Assembly (NCBI GenBank): GCA_002197995.1
Contig: NGZR01000006.1
Span: forward strand, 2,283,001-2,347,000
Length of the DNA: 64,000 bases
Origin: Gaeumannomyces sp. JS-464
Taxonomy: Eukaryota; Ascomycota; Sordariomycetes; Magnaporthales; Magnaporthaceae
Direction: 5' to 3'
The notes beneath the pieces were generated by a model. The model was not told the origin of the DNA, searched no databases, and worked only from the letters and a program-made list of their open reading frames with translations. A program made the position numbers and the translations under genes. Of this stretch, positions 24,030 to 34,799 are shown one piece after another; the stretch's first letter is position 1; the number at the start of each line of letters is the position of its first letter.

Positions 24030-24693
24030 CAAAGTTTGCAAGCAAAGAATTAAAAAGCATATAAAATATATATAATAAATTTAATTAGTTATAAAAAAGC
24101 TGGTTTTTTTAAAATTATAAATGTTATTATTTTAAATGCTATATTTAGCTATAATATTCCGCATAAAATCGAACTATGCAAAAACGAGCTTAAAATTTTC
24201 GCATTTAGCTTTTTAATAGTTATATTTTCGAATTTAACACGTGCCGAGCTTTACGCGGCGTTTAACGAAATTCGCAACCCAGTTTTTACTAACGGCGTTC
24301 GCGTCGCGTTCGGTAAACAATCGGTTAGCCATATTTTTAATACTAAAAAGCCGGGGAGGGAATGCGTAGGAATTTAGTTCGAATATGTACTTAATAAAAG
24401 CTTTTTTTTCGGATTTTGTTAATTTCGTAATTTAAGCATATTATCGCGTCGAGCAGGTTAACCGCGCTTTCGCCAAGCGAAAATGGAAAAGTTAATTTCG
24501 TAAATCTTAGCAGCGCTTCGGATATTTAACTATGGATTCGATGCGATCGCTTAAAAGGCTAAAACAATTTTACGTTTGTCGTTTTTGTTTGCTATTGTTT
24601 ATTATAGAAATATTCGTGGATAAAGTTGGGTTAACGCGTGGACGCGTTAATTATGGCACTCGTTTATATGTAACCCTCGTTTGTAAACCACGC
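24030..24693 (-). mobile_element. Fot1/pogo-like (Tc1/mariner) element fragment
   Basis: Matches the transposase 5' half and terminal inverted repeat of the elements at 38047-39906 and 61666-63534: shared blocks around TTTTCGCATTTAGC (24195), AAGCCGGGGAGGGAATGCG (24350) and a right end of AAACCACGC before TA. The transposase would read on the minus strand. The left half is missing; the fragment abuts the truncated TcA-like gene. Confidence 0.7.
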
Positions 24694-24930
24694 TAAATAA
24701 AAAAAGTTATACTATTTAAATAACTTTTTATTTTAGCTATCGATTAATGTAAACTTTTTTATTTTTCCGATTTTTACTCGATGTTTAATTATTGTTTAAA
24801 AGGTAGTAAGTTTGTATGTATTTGGGGTGGCGGAAAGGAGGGCTGGCGGACAGGGGGTCCACCGACTGATGTAAAGGGGTTAGACTGAAATGGACTTTAA
24901 GCAATGTTTGGAAAGTGGGCTTTGGGAAAG
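24694..24930. other. Short border region, no gene
   Basis: AT-rich sequence turning GC-richer at about 24820. Nothing recognisable except the target duplication TTGGGAAAG at 24922-24930. Confidence 0.5.
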
Positions 24931-25474
24931 AGGCTTAATCCGGGAACACACCTTTTTTGCTATTGGCACGCACCCCCACCCCGATATCGGTGTGCACGAA
25001 CTTTCTTATAGCGCACCGACACAAACGAACATAGGCTTTAATTAGCGCCTTTACCCCTGGACTTCAGCGCTTTTACCCCTAAGCGCTTCTGCCTTTTAGC
25101 GCCTCTGCCCCTGGGCGCCTCTACCTTTGGGCGCCTCTGCATTTTTGCACTTTTAGCGTGCACCTTACACCGTCGCATTATGCACCTTTGCACCTGCATT
25201 GTTTGCACTTTTGCACTTTTGCACCTTTGCACCTTTGCACCTTTGCACTTTTGCACCGCACCTTATTTTTGCATTTTGCAGCACCAGCGTGCATTTTGTG
25301 GCTGAATGCTGACATATTGTGGCTTTATTGCAAATGCGTAACCAATAGCATCAAATTTTTATTGCGGGCCAAATTTTGTAAGCAGCGAAACCGGGCCGCA
25401 CGGACAGTGCACAGGCCAAAAGTGGAGAAGGGTGCGTGCCAATAGCAAAAAAGGTGTGTTCCCGGATTAAGCCT
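24931..25474. mobile_element. Non-autonomous MULE (MITE-like), 9-bp target duplication
   Basis: Long terminal inverted repeats (about 45 bp) start AGGCTTAATCCGGGAACAC on the left and mirror this on the right at 25474. They contain the GGCACGCACCC motif shared with the MULEs at 32616, 43435 and 52106. A perfect direct repeat TTGGGAAAG flanks it at 24922-24930 and 25476-25484; 9 bp is typical of Mutator-like elements. Subterminal sequence also matches MULE ends (CATAGGCTTTAAT). It has no transposase and carries two tandem-repeat patches. It is not RIPed. Confidence 0.85.
25050..25260. repeat. Tandem repeats inside the MULE-derived MITE
   Basis: At 25050-25140 a roughly 17-18-bp unit with GCGCCTCTGCCCCTGG-like copies repeats several times. 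At 25190-25260 an 8-bp unit, TTTGCACC/TTTGCACT, repeats about eight times. This gives the artificial Lys/Gln/Val-rich frames here. Confidence 0.75.
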
Positions 25475-25841
25475 CTTGGGAAAGGCCAACCTATACTATG
25501 GCTAAGTAGATAATGGAAGGGCGCGAACTATTGTTCCAGGCAACGAGGGAGGAAACGGGATCGACAATCCCCACGTCTCCCATGAATGGGTCACATTCTC
25601 CCGCGAAGAGAAGGGAGACATAAAACAGCAAAAATACGTACTTTAATCACCCAGGCAGAGCAACACTACGGTTTTAAACAGCGGTGGAAACAAAAGAAAG
25701 ATTATTTTAGCTTGTCTCCAGCCCATGCCGGCCCCCAACCCCAACCGCTAGCACTGGACCGTTGGCCATGTCCCGTCACGCGTTCCCGCGTCGCAACACC
25801 GGAGAAGCGCCGCCTGTCGTTGCTCTGGCCACACTTCTGAC
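25475..25841. other. Intergenic, 3' flank of the chitinase gene
   Basis: GC-moderate DNA with no gene. An A-rich stretch lies at 25680-25710. It should contain the chitinase 3' UTR and polyadenylation site. Confidence 0.4.
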
Positions 25842-28800
25842 TCACGCGTCGCAAGGATAATTGTCCGAGTTCCCGAGTTTCTCCTTGCCCACGTCGAGAT
25901 TCCTCTTGATCTCGGCCGGACCGCAAATTGGGATGCGGACGTACCCGGGCCTCACCACGTTCAGGCCCTGCAACTTTGCCGCCAGTTCAGCATCGAAAAC
26001 AGGGTCTTTCAACGACTGTTTTGCCGGATCCATGACGTTTTTCTTGTCATTTGCCTCGAAGGTTTTAAGTGCTCTATGAGGACGGGGTTGCATGTGTCAG
26101 CTTGTTTCTTTTTTGTTTTTCCTCCTGGGTTGCTGACGCCACAACATCTTCGGCGTCATTGGGACAGAGAACTTACCCCTCAATGAGCATCGTGACAGTC
26201 ACACCACCCCACGATGGCCGTTCGTGTTCGTCCGGAAGCTCCTCGATGCCGTCCAGCATGTCGAGGGTCCACTGGCTCACGGGGGTGCACCCGCTGGTGC
26301 TCCCGGGGCCCGCTTGCCCGCATTTTTCGGCAGGACCTGAGCGCACAGCGGCGAGGTGATAGGAGCGTCCTGCGGGGCACCTCCAGCCCGCGTTGTACTT
26401 TTGCCAGCTCACTGACTTCATGTAATAACTCGACACCTCGATTTCGCAGCTGGGGCCGAAATCGACGAGGACGGGGTTGACACCGTTAGCCCTCCAGGCA
26501 GCCGGAATGGCGGCCAGATAAAAGGCCCGCTCTATCCGCTTCTCCTGGATCCACTGATTAGTCTGGTTCTTGAAGGAGGAATCCTTGCTCCCTTCGCCGA
26601 AATTTTTGCCCTTCATCATCTTGCCCTTGTCGATGAGCTTCCCCAACATGCGGACGTTCTCAGGTTTTCCATTGAACAGCTTTGTGATCATGCTGTCAAC
26701 TTGGGTCGTCCAATCTGAGATCAGGGGATCGAAAATCGCGCCAAATGTCACCTCCTTGCGCACATCGTTTGCCTCTCTGGTTTTGTGTTAAGGCTGTTAG
26801 TCAGTGAGGTGTGAGGAGGTCGCACAACGGTTTCTAACCCACATTATTTGAGACTTGGCTTGATCCCAGCCCATGCCCACAAGGCTGCCTGTCAATTCCT
26901 GCAGCAGTTCCTTGTTCCCCCCTGACGTATCACCGGCAAAGAAGTAGCTGTTCAAGAATGCTGGCCAGTTCGCGTTAGCTCGCAATGCTCTTTCCTGACT
27001 GTGCGTGCGGCCTGGACTACTCACTGGATGAAAGCAATTTGTCCCCCACCATGCCCATCGGAATTTTCAGCAGGTCCAGGAGAAGGCCGACGAGCTCTTT
27101 GCCGCTTGACTGCTTGGGAGCAAATGTGGCGATAAACGGTGCCGCATTGTGAGCTCTTGAAAGGTTGTCACCAGCCGTCTTGATAGCCGCGCCGAAGTTT
27201 CGAATAAGCTTTGGGCGACTGGCGTTAGCTAGCTCAATTCCTTTAGAAAAGGCCACCGCCTCCTGGGAGAGGGCTGGAGGGAATCTCACCGAGTGAACTT
27301 GCACGAGGGAGTTCCAAATTTCTCGTATCCGCACGCCCCGGTTTTTTGGTTAAGGTGCGTGTCCGCGGAGTTATGCGTCTTACACTCCTTCCATGTGCAG
27401 TCATTAGCAGGACCCATATCACCGCATTTCTGTGGTAAATTTCTGTTAGCGACACAAATTGCCCCACCAGGAAGGATACCTGAAGACTTACATCACCCGC
27501 CTCGAAATTGAAAAACGAGGCTATCGATCGAGCCCAAGCCTGACCCTGATAGCACGTATCGGCTACCCGTATTGCATCCTCCCAGGCCGACTGGCAGGCC
27601 ATCTGGTCCCATCTGTCCGACGGCTTAATCCTCTCCCAGTCCCCCACTGGGTGATCACTGTTGTCGGTGGGTGAATTTTTACTGCACTGTTTCTCGACCC
27701 AGCTGCCAGTCCTCGTCGCCTTGGCGCAGCCAGCAGGTGCTCCCTTGTCGACGTTTTCGACAGCCTGAGCCCAGGTCAAGTCGGTTTCCTTGAAGATGCC
27801 GCTGTAGCTGGGTGGGTTGGGATGGAACTTTTGAAGGTCGACAGCCCAGTCAATGGTTCCGCCGAAGTTGTAAGCCTTGTACAGCCGTGTGCGTTCGGAC
27901 TTCACCTTGTCGTCCATGTACCCAACCCAGAGGTCGCCGTCTTGTAGAATGCTGGAGTCACTGTCTCTGTCGTAGGAGCGCTTCGCGGCTCCCATCTCGT
28001 TCATTTCGGCGTTGCTGATATAGCCAGCCGTGCCGGTGCATCGGCCCTGTCGAGCCTCGGAGTTGCGCCTATCTCCCAGGTAAAAGCAGTCGGGGCCAGC
28101 GCAAGCAGGGTCTGCCATTTTGAAACTGCGCCCGTAGCTGCTGACACCCACCAAGATCTTGTTGGATGGTACGCCGGCTTTCGTTATCATGGTCTAGGAA
28201 ATATAAACAGCGTCAGTTGGCAGAAATAAATCTTGCAGGCGGAGACGCGGTCCCTCGAGCAGAAGAAAATGTGAAGGGAATAAAGATATTCCCATTGGTG
28301 GGCTCTTGTACGTACCAATGCGTTCATAGTGAGAGTGCGGTTAACGTGGCTTCGAAGGCAGTTGCCGGTAGGGCAGCCCGGGGTTGCCCATTTGTTACCA
28401 GCGTCCCACTGTCCGTGAAGGTCGTATGTCATATACACAATGTAGTCGAGCAGGTAAGACATTTCCCTGATATAAAACTGTTTGAGATACCAGTAGGAGG
28501 CGGGGGCAGCGATAGATAGTGATTTGTTTCCGGGTAGCTTTTGGCGGATGGAGGCGAGCAGCAGCAGGTAGTTGCGGGATTCAGATTCGTCCCCTTTCGG
28601 AACCCCTTCGCCCAGGTTTGGGGCCTGAAAAATACCAAAGCGGTCAGTGATTGGGACATCTGGGGGGTTGGAGGGGAGGAGGCCAGAACTTACAGCTGGG
28701 TACTCCCAATCAATATCAAGACCGTCCAAACCATTGTCAACAATAAACTTGACGAGGTTATTGGCCAGTTTTTCGCGGGCCTCGGTGGAATTGACTGCTT

Positions 28801-30931
28801 TTCGAAAAATGTGGTAATTGGCAGCTTCGGCCGAGAACTCCCAACCGCCGAAAGAAATGATACGCTTCGGGCCACGCATCGACTTGAAACGCTCAAATTG
28901 GAACTCTGAACGCCTGTCTTCAAAGTAAACGTCGAAGTTGTCGGTGAGCATGGCGAAAGCAAAATGGATGTGGGTATATGACGGGTCAATCTGCTGGACA
29001 TCCATTTGCAGACATTTCCGGCCCATACTCCAGGCCTCGAAATAGCCCAGTTTGATGAACTGGGCAGGCGGAGAAGGTGAACGGATGAGATTCATCCCGC
29101 AGTTGGAGATACACCCGTAGGTGCCCTTTTTGGCCGTGCCCGGCGGACCGGTGTTGGTGTCCATGCAGAAGTCGGAAGTGGTACCGCATTGTCCCCACTG
29201 CAAGCAAGAAGTTAGCGGGATTCAAGTGAGAACGAGGAAGAGAAAGGCCGTGAGTTGTTGCTGGTTTTCGTTTGGGGCAGACTCACGACATTGCAGCATG
29301 CCCGGAGGGGACACTCGTTGAGCTTTGCCCAGTCCCGCGATGTCATCCCAGGGCGTGGCGTGGACCCCGGCTTCTGCGGGCCGCAGACGGCATTGGGGAT
29401 CGGGACGGGAAAGGGTGGCTCTCCATCGCTCAGGCAAATCCAGTTGTCCGGCCAAAAGCCGTTCTCACATCCGTTCCAGCCTGGACAGTTTGGTTAGCAG
29501 GAAGCAGCCAGAAAGGGGCTGGGGCCAGGTGCATTGATGCAGAGAAGTGGCTATTAACATACCCCATGTGTTCTTATTTACCTTCTCAAGCTCCTCAACC
29601 GTTAGACCATTGTTCGCGGCAACCTTAGCGCAGAAGTCACCCTGCTGGATCTTGTAGGCAAAACAGGTGCCGTCTGAGTTCTTCTTGGGTCGGATGTCGG
29701 GAAGGTTCCCCTGCGTACAACAGACACGTTGCCCGGGCTGGAGGCTGGCGCACAGGTTCGATTTTCCCTCGTTGTACTTATAAAAAAGCGCCGGTGTTAG
29801 GCCACGACCGCATCTCGTGACGAGCTTGCCACAGTCGTCTCCTTCGTCGACCTTCTCGGTAATGCAGGTCCCGTCAGAATTGCCTTCGGGCTCCTTTGGC
29901 TTCGGCAGCGTGCCGGAAGAGCAGCAAACCGTCTGGTCGGGCTGAAGCGTGTTGCAAAAGTTGGACGCAGAATTGAAGCGAGAAAGGTCCTGCTGCGAGA
30001 TGCCGCAGCGGGAGGCCAGGTCCCAGCAGCCATTGCCAGCCATGACGTTGATGGTCCGGCAGTCAGCTCGGGCATTCAGTCTTCGTTTGATGGTCGAATT
30101 GCTGGGAGATGGTGTCTTGTGAAGCGTGCTGTTCCCAACAAGCGAAGTAGAGGAAGCGCTGAGGTGAGTAACCGAAAGAGTGACAGGATTGAGCTGGCGA
30201 GTTGTGGCGTATGGTGAAGTGTCGACGCAGGAACCATTGTTCCACTTGGCGACAGCATCGTGGACCTGTAGCAAAGTCTGCACTGCTGGCGGCGATGAGG
30301 CCGAAGGTCTCGTCGGCAGTGCGGTTTTTGCAGACCTGGAGCAGGGCTGATTTGGAATCTGCGATACCGACGGTGCTGATGGCGGCAAGGAAGGAGTCCG
30401 AGGTGAACTTGAAGAAGGCTTCGGCCACGCTGGGATTGCGGAGGCGGGCGCCGACGTAGACGCCGACAGTGACGCCGGACGCCGTGCCGAAGATGATATT
30501 GTGCGATTTTCCGCCGACGGACCCCGCAGCAAATAGCTGCCCAAGGTTTGGATGGTTGAGTGGGCAAGTCTGGCACCGATCTCGTTTTCGGATGCGGCAG
30601 GCGTCCAGGCGAATAAAGGCGTGACTTTCTCGGCCAGTCCGTCCGTGTGGGCGGTAGTGTTGGAAGACTTGGATCCGACAGGGCTGCCAAAGTCGTCGCC
30701 CCAAACATTGCACACCCGAATCTGCTGCTGGGCGGTCACAGGGATATGGACTGCGAAATCGAGGAGCAGTGTCTTTCTGCAGGCCTGAAGCTGGCCAAAC
30801 TCAGCCACGACCGTCCAGTTGGACGGATTCGCGCCGGCGACGCTGCACAGCTCCGGGCACATGTCCCGAGCTGCGACCAGGACACCTGCCAGCCCCAGGA
30901 TGGGGAGCAAGTGTCTGCGAAGGTCTATCAT
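25842..30931 (-). CDS. Secreted LysM/hevein/GH18 chitinase, killer-toxin-like (subgroup C) class
   Basis: The start ATG at 30931 opens a signal peptide (HLLPILGLAGVLVAARD). Exon 1 (30931-29563) holds a Cys-rich N-terminal part and LysM-like units near 30.06-29.93, 29.87-29.72 and 29.67-29.5 kb. Exon 2 (29480-29287) and the start of exon 3 (29197-28694) encode a hevein-type chitin-binding domain (CGPQKPGST, CPLRACCNVWGQCGT). Exon 3 ends with the GH18 catalytic motif DGLDIDWEYP, nucleophile-acid set intact. Exons 4 (28624-28316) and 5 (28193-27492) complete the barrel (YMTYDLHGQWDAGNKWATPG, VGVSSYGRSFKMADPAC). Exon 6 begins at 27429; several smaller exons, less certain, lead to NYPCDA and a stop at 25842. 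The enzyme would hydrolyse chitin at or outside the cell wall. Oddity: between about 30.53 and 30.28 kb the conserved frame shifts by one and later shifts back, so this is either a damaged allele or an assembly indel pair. It diverges from the DUF7136-type gene. Confidence 0.85.
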
Positions 30932-31542
30932 AACGCCTGGTAGTCCCTGAAAGAAGGGCAAAAGAGTGAAGAAGGGTGGGCGGGTGAGGACCAAAAACAC
31001 CAAAGGGCCCTTAGAAGCCGACGGTCTCCCATTCTTTTAAACCCTGGCATCGACCAGGACACTGATTGTGAATGCTTTCTTTTTGCCTGTGATATTTGAT
31101 ATTCCTGCACGCAGTCTGTTGGCATTTGCCAGCCCGCCCCCACCACACCGAACCCACACTTGTGGTACATTCATGTTGGTGCCGCGGCAAGAGCGGCTGG
31201 GCAAGGGTGGAGCATTATGCCCCAGTGCCAGCACTGGTCCACCATCAATGTCAGGGGAGCAACCGCAGTGGAGCACTGCAGCACGGTGATTGAATTCATG
31301 TTGGCAATTTCCGCTGTTGTTTGGCCTGTGTTTATCCACTGAAAACCGCCCCATAGTGGCTCCTTGCCCAAGCGAGAATCACCTGCCTGTTCCGTGGAAA
31401 AGAATTGGTGAATTTTCCGCTCGCCTTCCCTCTTGCTCTGAACGAAAACCTTTAAGGGTGGCCGGTTCAGCGCAGGTTTTCAGAGACGCCCCTCGACACC
31501 GACCCACCATTTTCACCAGTTCATTCCATCAAATTGATCAAG
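30932..31542. promoter_or_regulatory. Divergent promoter region, chitinase and DUF7136-type gene
   Basis: The 611 bp between the two ATGs lacks a credible gene. On the minus strand a TTTAAAAG box lies about 105 bp before the chitinase ATG (near 31030). A pyrimidine-rich leader precedes it, as is common in fungal promoters. The plus-strand gene has a CAAG immediately before its ATG. Co-regulation is an inference from the layout. Confidence 0.4.
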
Positions 31543-32376
31543 ATGCGACTCTCGAGCCTGCTCGTGCTTGCTCCCATAGCGGCTTCGCTCGCCAACGCGG
31601 AGCGGCAACTGCCTGACGATGTGCAGTTTGACCTTGTTTTCCCCCGCCACAACGAGACCTACGCACCGACCCAATGGTTCCCCATCGTCTTTGGCATGCA
31701 AAACGCCGACGGGATCCTGCCGATCCTGCCCGTGGAGGGCCTCAAGGTCGAACTGGCGGTGTGGACCGATGACTTTCGCCGGAATCGGTCTATCGGTAAC
31801 TGGGGGTATGAGATGAAATACTTCTACTCCAAAGACTTTAAGAGAGCCCCCATCCCGGCGCCGGCAGCCCACTTTATCCACTTCCCGCCAATTAACATGA
31901 CCAACGGCACAACGAAGTCGTACTACGTGAACTGGAACATCTTCGTCAACAACAAATGCTTTCCGAACGGTGAGCAGTTCGGCAACAACACATGGGGCCA
32001 CTGGGGCAGCATCAGCTTCAGCACAGCCCCTGGTGCCCAGCTCCCCGACATTGAAGCCAGCATCAACTCGTGTCCGGAGCCTCACAATTTGTCTTCGATT
32101 GCACTCAAGGTCACGAGCTTTGGGTTGAACGAGGGCTGCCCCTCCTTTCGCCCAACTCCTCCTCCCATCAAATGCGGCTATAAGCCCTTCGCCAAGGACC
32201 TGGCGGCAAACGTGTCGGCCGCGATGCTGGGGAAAATGGGCTGCGATGAGGGAACCTGGCAGACCATCACGGCCCCTTGCCCGCGGAAGCCGAAGCAGAG
32301 CGGCGCTTCATTGGCTGTGGGCACCACTGGGGCGGTCTGGATTGTTTGGCTTCTCGCCATGGCGAGCGCATTTTAG
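31543..32376 (+). CDS. Secreted, probably GPI-anchored DUF7136-type protein
   Basis: A single uninterrupted exon of 277 residues. I chose ATG 31543 over 31534 because it directly opens a signal peptide (MRLSSLLVLAPIAASLANA). The mature start is followed by D-V-Q-F-D-L-V-F-P-R-N-E-T-Y-A-P-type sequence and W-F-P-I-V-F-G, the pattern of the fungal DUF7136 family of extracellular proteins of unknown function. There are several N-glycosylation sequons (NET, NMT, NGT, NNT, NLS, NVS) and paired cysteines late in the chain. The last about 24 residues are hydrophobic (GTTGAVWIVWLLAMASAF) after a small-residue stretch, as in a GPI-attachment signal. Family assignment is from memory of the family pattern; secretion is well supported by sequence. 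It sits head to head with the chitinase, and such proteins are often found near chitin-related genes. Confidence 0.8.
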   Translation: MRLSSLLVLAPIAASLANAERQLPDDVQFDLVFPRHNETYAPTQWFPIVFGMQNADGILPILPVEGLKVELAVWTDDFRRNRSIGNWGYEMKYFYSKDFKRAPIPAPAAHFIHFPPINMTNGTTKSYYVNWNIFVNNKCFPNGEQFGNNTWGHWGSISFSTAPGAQLPDIEASINSCPEPHNLSSIALKVTSFGLNEGCPSFRPTPPPIKCGYKPFAKDLAANVSAAMLGKMGCDEGTWQTITAPCPRKPKQSGASLAVGTTGAVWIVWLLAMASAF

Positions 32377-32615
32377 CTATGTAGCTTTCGCGTCTGTTTG
32401 CCTGCACAGTCTTTTGCATGAAGTTGCTGGCAGACACGGGTTAGAGGAGTGTGCGGTCTTGCCTAGAATTCTAGGCCCCTTTCGTTCTTTGGAGGCTGTT
32501 TGTTACTAAATTGGGTTTTCAAGTTTCCCATACTAATTTTGACAACTGCTTGAAAACCGGTTTGAGAATCCGGTCCAAAGGCTCCCTGGTCCTTGTAAAA
32601 AGCCTAATAAATATG
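32377..32615. other. 3' flank of DUF7136-type gene with hairpin
   Basis: A 10-bp perfect inverted repeat, GGTTTTCAAG...CTTGAAAACC (about 32515-32561), lies about 140 bp after the stop codon. Similar sequence recurs near 48535 and 51718, so this is more likely a small transposon relic than a gene-specific terminator. The target duplication of MULE1 (ATAAATATG) ends at 32615. Confidence 0.45.
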
Positions 32616-32773
32616 AGGCCCTTTGCGGCCACGCACTCTTTTTGCATTTACACGCACCCCACCCCACTTTTGGCCCGTGCAGCGCCTGTGCGTTCCGGTT
32701 TCGCAGCCCACGTAATTTTGCCTGCAGATGTAACTTGGCACCATTTTTAATCCATTTTTCAATAATCGCCCCT

Positions 32774-32834
32774 ATGAACGAAGTAATTACGATCTCGAGC
32801 GACGACGAGGCTGCGGGTTCGAGTTCCGACGAGG
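32774..32834 (+). pseudogene. MULE1 transposase, 5' coding start (before Gypsy insertion)
   Basis: MNEVITISSDDEAAGSSSDE is the start of the transposase. It aligns with the minus-strand start of MULE3 at 54750 (MDGNEAIVIFSDD). The Gypsy element is inserted in this first coding stretch, with CGAGG duplicated on both sides. The coding sequence here is hardly RIPed. Confidence 0.7.
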
Positions 32835-33362
32835 TGTTACGACCAGCATGCAGGCCCCAAGGCACAGGGAGGGAGGGGCCCCAAGCAGTGCCCCTCCCCG
32901 CACCACCAGGACACGTGGAAGCACGTGACTAGCTTACCTAAGTTGGATTTTTGGATCTTTGGACAAAGCCACAAATCCAAAGGGATTTTTGGATCTTTGG
33001 ACAAGGCCATAAATCCAAAGAGATCTTTGGATCTTTGGACAAAGCCACAAATCCAAAGGGATTTTGGATTTCTGGACAAAGCCACAAATTTAAAGGGGAT
33101 TTTTGGATTTTTAAACAAAGCTACAAATCCAAAAAAACTACTAAGGAAAAAGCAGTGTGTATATAAAAAATGGATCTCTTACTGTCCTAAATAGTTCGGA
33201 TTAAAACTTCGGCATTAATTAACCTAAGTTAGCTTTAAGGCATCCCTTTAAGCAAGCAATTAAACTACTGTTACCAAGTTTACCAAACCTTTTAATAAGC
33301 GTACTGTTTTAAACACCTCCTTTAAGCGGCCCTATTTTAAAAGCAAAAGCTTGTTTGTAACA
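32835..33362 (+). repeat. 5' LTR of Gypsy copy A
   Basis: Starts TGTTACGACCAGCATGCAGG and ends GCTTGTTTGTAACA. The first 300 bp is hardly RIPed, while the 3' LTR counterpart is heavily mutated. Contains the 38-bp tandem array described separately. Confidence 0.9.
32945..33140 (+). repeat. Tandem repeat (about 38 bp unit) inside the LTR
   Basis: About five copies of a unit like GGATTTTTGGATCTTTGGAC followed by AAAGCCACAAATCCAAAG. The same array, RIPed, is in the 3' LTR at about 42070-42260. LTR copy B at 5141-5528 has lost most units. Apparent reading frames here are translations of the repeat. Confidence 0.88.
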
Positions 33363-33379
33363 TTTTAACTAATCCTATT

Positions 33380-34790
33380 TAGCACTTACTGGAGGTACAA
33401 ACAGCACGACTATAGCGACCTTAGGAATTAGCAAAACGATATTTGCCTTTATTTTCGAGTATAACGGCGTAACGTACATTGCCGCTAACGCTTTCGACCT
33501 TTTCCGGGTTATAACGGGGGAATTGCAGGAAAGCAGGGTTAAGTTGGCCGCGGCGGAAGCTAAGATGGCGAAAGCTAAAGGACAACCTAAACTTACAGTA
33601 CTTACGTACAAATTCCTTACGCCCGACAAAAATAACGGAAAGGAAGGCAAGCTTTAAACCTTTCTTACTAAATGCAAAAGTTACTTTTTGTTTTATTAAG
33701 CCCATTTCGAAAGGGAAAAACAAAAGGTTGCTTACGCGGTAACCCGTTTTAACGGCAAAATTAAAAATTAATTTAAACCCATTTAAGCGAATTATTTAAA
33801 AAGCTTTAATAAATCGAACGAAATTACGAAAATCGTATTCGCTAATTTCGATAAATTCCGAAAAGAAATCGCTAAAATGTTCGAACAAATCGACGAAAAA
33901 CGAATAGCTGAAAAAAAGCTATTATAGCTTTGGTAAAAAGGAATAACGTTAACGTATATGTTAAAATTTTAGCGATTCGTTAATAAACTCGATTAAACCG
34001 ACCAAACCAAAATCACCCATTTTTACACCGCTTTGCGCGACGACGTAAAAAACGAAATGGTTAAAATTAAATAACCGGACATTTTTACCGAATACGTTAC
34101 GATAACCGTTAGGATTAACGATAAGCTATACGAACGAAAATTGAAAAAAAGGGATAATAGTTTAAAAACGTGGTATAAAATAAAGCTAATTAAAAAAAAG
34201 CTAAATAACAACCATTTACAATATCGGGGATTTATTTTAAACTTATAAATTTAAATGCAAAAATTACGTATTAAAAAAAGCCAGGTTTTAGGACTTTAAA
34301 AACGGGAAGTGCTTTAAATGCGGCTAAACGGGCTATATTAAAAAGGATTGCTTTTAACGCAATAAGCGATAAATAGTAGTTAGTTAACGGGGGGACGATA
34401 AGACGAACGAAACTTTATACCCCGGGGCGGCGTTTAACTGGATTTACTGCTATAAAAACTCGTGCGTAACGCACTAATCGGATAAAAACGCGTCGGGATA
34501 GTATTTAAAAAAAAGGTGGTTATAATGCGTAAAGGATTTAGCAAAAGCCTAATTCGACTCGAGTACGATAGCGAAGGCGAATAACACGTCGTTTTCGGAT
34601 TTACGGAGTTCGAGGAAGAAAACGACATTATCGCCCGCATTACTTTTAAAATTAACGAAGTAAACGCAACTAGAGGATTAGTAAACCTGGAAAAAGGGTA
34701 CGAAGCTTTATTAAGCGAAAACGAGGCCGAAAAAGGAGATTTTTCAAGTACCGATAGCAAAATCGACCGAAAAACATTAAGGTAAACCCA
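33380..34790 (+). pseudogene. Gypsy A gag with CCHC zinc knuckle
   Basis: Frames with gag-like content start near 33380. A zinc knuckle at 34310-34351 reads C-x2-C-x4-(Y for H)-x4-C, with one TAA in place of a CAA-type codon and the His codon changed to TAT: both are RIP-type changes. The knuckle binds RNA in live elements. Copy B keeps the His at the matching place (near 4170). Confidence 0.7.
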
Positions 34791-34799
34791 TTTTGTAAA

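Noticed and set aside
25158..25445. Possible CRISPR-like or satellite array and open frame
   Set aside because: Units are contiguous 8-bp tandem repeats without unique spacers, inside a MITE in a fungal genome; no gene or CRISPR array.
32925..33194. Repetitive open frame
   Set aside because: Translation of the 38-bp LTR minisatellite.
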